A stretch of 64,000 nt of DNA from Parahoeflea alexandrii. GTDB taxonomy: Bacteria; Pseudomonadota; Alphaproteobacteria; Rhizobiales; Rhizobiaceae. Both the position numbers and the translations under genes were made by a program. A model generated the notes under the pieces. That model worked only from the letters and a program-made list of their open reading frames with translations. It ran no database searches and was not told the DNA's origin. Where the stretch lies: NCBI RefSeq assembly GCF_027214025.1, contig NZ_JAPWHB010000002.1, forward strand, positions 310,001-374,000. The letters are read 5' to 3'. This document shows, piece after piece, positions 63,899 through 64,000 of the stretch. Each line of letters opens with the position of its first letter. Position 1 is the stretch's first letter.

Positions 63899-64000
63899 TC
63901 AATCCGGCGTGTCTGCCGCACCGCGCCGGGCAAGGGCCGGCGCCATCTCGTACCAGCCCTTCGACCGGTTGACGATAAACACCAGGGACAACATGACGGG
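63899..64000 (-). CDS. C-terminus of a membrane-like protein, fragment
   Basis: The last 33 codons and stop of a minus-strand gene enter from the right edge. The segment starts with a hydrophobic stretch (PVMLSLVFIV) followed by NRSKGWYEMAPALA, which suggests the end of an integral membrane protein. Too little is present to name a family. It is read in the same direction as the L,D-transpeptidase gene and lies upstream of it. Confidence 0.5.
   Translation of the reverse strand, partial: PVMLSLVFIVNRSKGWYEMAPALARRGAADTPD

Overview
The window looks like chromosome of an alphaproteobacterium of the order Rhizobiales, most like Hoeflea or other Rhizobiaceae-type genera. This is inferred from the GC-rich coding style, the gene order gph/rpiA/DUF2059/gor, the class II DAHP synthase, a rhizobial intergenic palindromic repeat at 41626-41732, and the many ATGA-coupled ABC-transporter and inositol genes. 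The species cannot be fixed from the sequence alone. No phage, insertion sequence, CRISPR array or rRNA is visible. The only RNA gene seen is a tRNA-Val(CAC) at 14087-14161.

Layout. 1-13964 is mostly housekeeping: a GFA-family fragment, a secreted VWA protein, DAHP synthase behind a leader of four tandem hairpins, a gamma-glutamylcyclotransferase-like protein, an aldehyde dehydrogenase, thioredoxin 2, an EAL protein, a lysozyme-like protein, an alpha/beta hydrolase, glutathione reductase, a DUF2059 protein, rpiA and gph. 14087-18442 holds the tRNA and a four-gene ABC importer with a PHO-box-like sequence upstream. 18683-19956 is a CbpA/CbpM-type chaperone pair. 20014-28927 is a catabolic operon (amino-acid-type ABC importer, creatininase-family hydrolase, class III aminotransferase, two-subunit CoA-transferase, M20 deacylase) with a divergent LysR gene. 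29263-30952 is a LuxR/LuxI quorum-sensing cassette with a third small gene.

31252-50073 is dominated by inositol metabolism. The minus-strand operon is iolD, a Fe(II)/2-oxoglutarate dioxygenase, iolC, iolB, an iolJ-type aldolase and iolG. A divergent plus-strand operon has two Gfo/Idh/MocA dehydrogenases around an IolE/MocC-like TIM barrel. Further on come a LacI-family regulator and a sugar ABC importer. The same 18-bp palindrome, TTTGCAACCGGTTGCAAA, lies between the divergent iol operons and between the LacI gene and the importer, so one regulator probably controls uptake and breakdown. Between these lie a CYTH/CHAD pair, a universal stress protein, a cation-efflux protein and an unusual globin. 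50327-54717 is a phosphonate-type importer operon ending in a HAD protein that lacks the usual second motif-I aspartate. 55048-64000 holds a chemoreceptor, PEP synthase, a PfkB kinase, lactate dehydrogenase, an L,D-transpeptidase and a gene fragment.

A cross-cutting signal is a set of four FNR/FixK-type sites (TTGA-N6-TCAA), each with a -10-like hexamer 21-23 nt downstream, ahead of trxC, the CbpA/CbpM pair, the universal stress gene and ppsA. This suggests a low-oxygen regulon scattered through the window.
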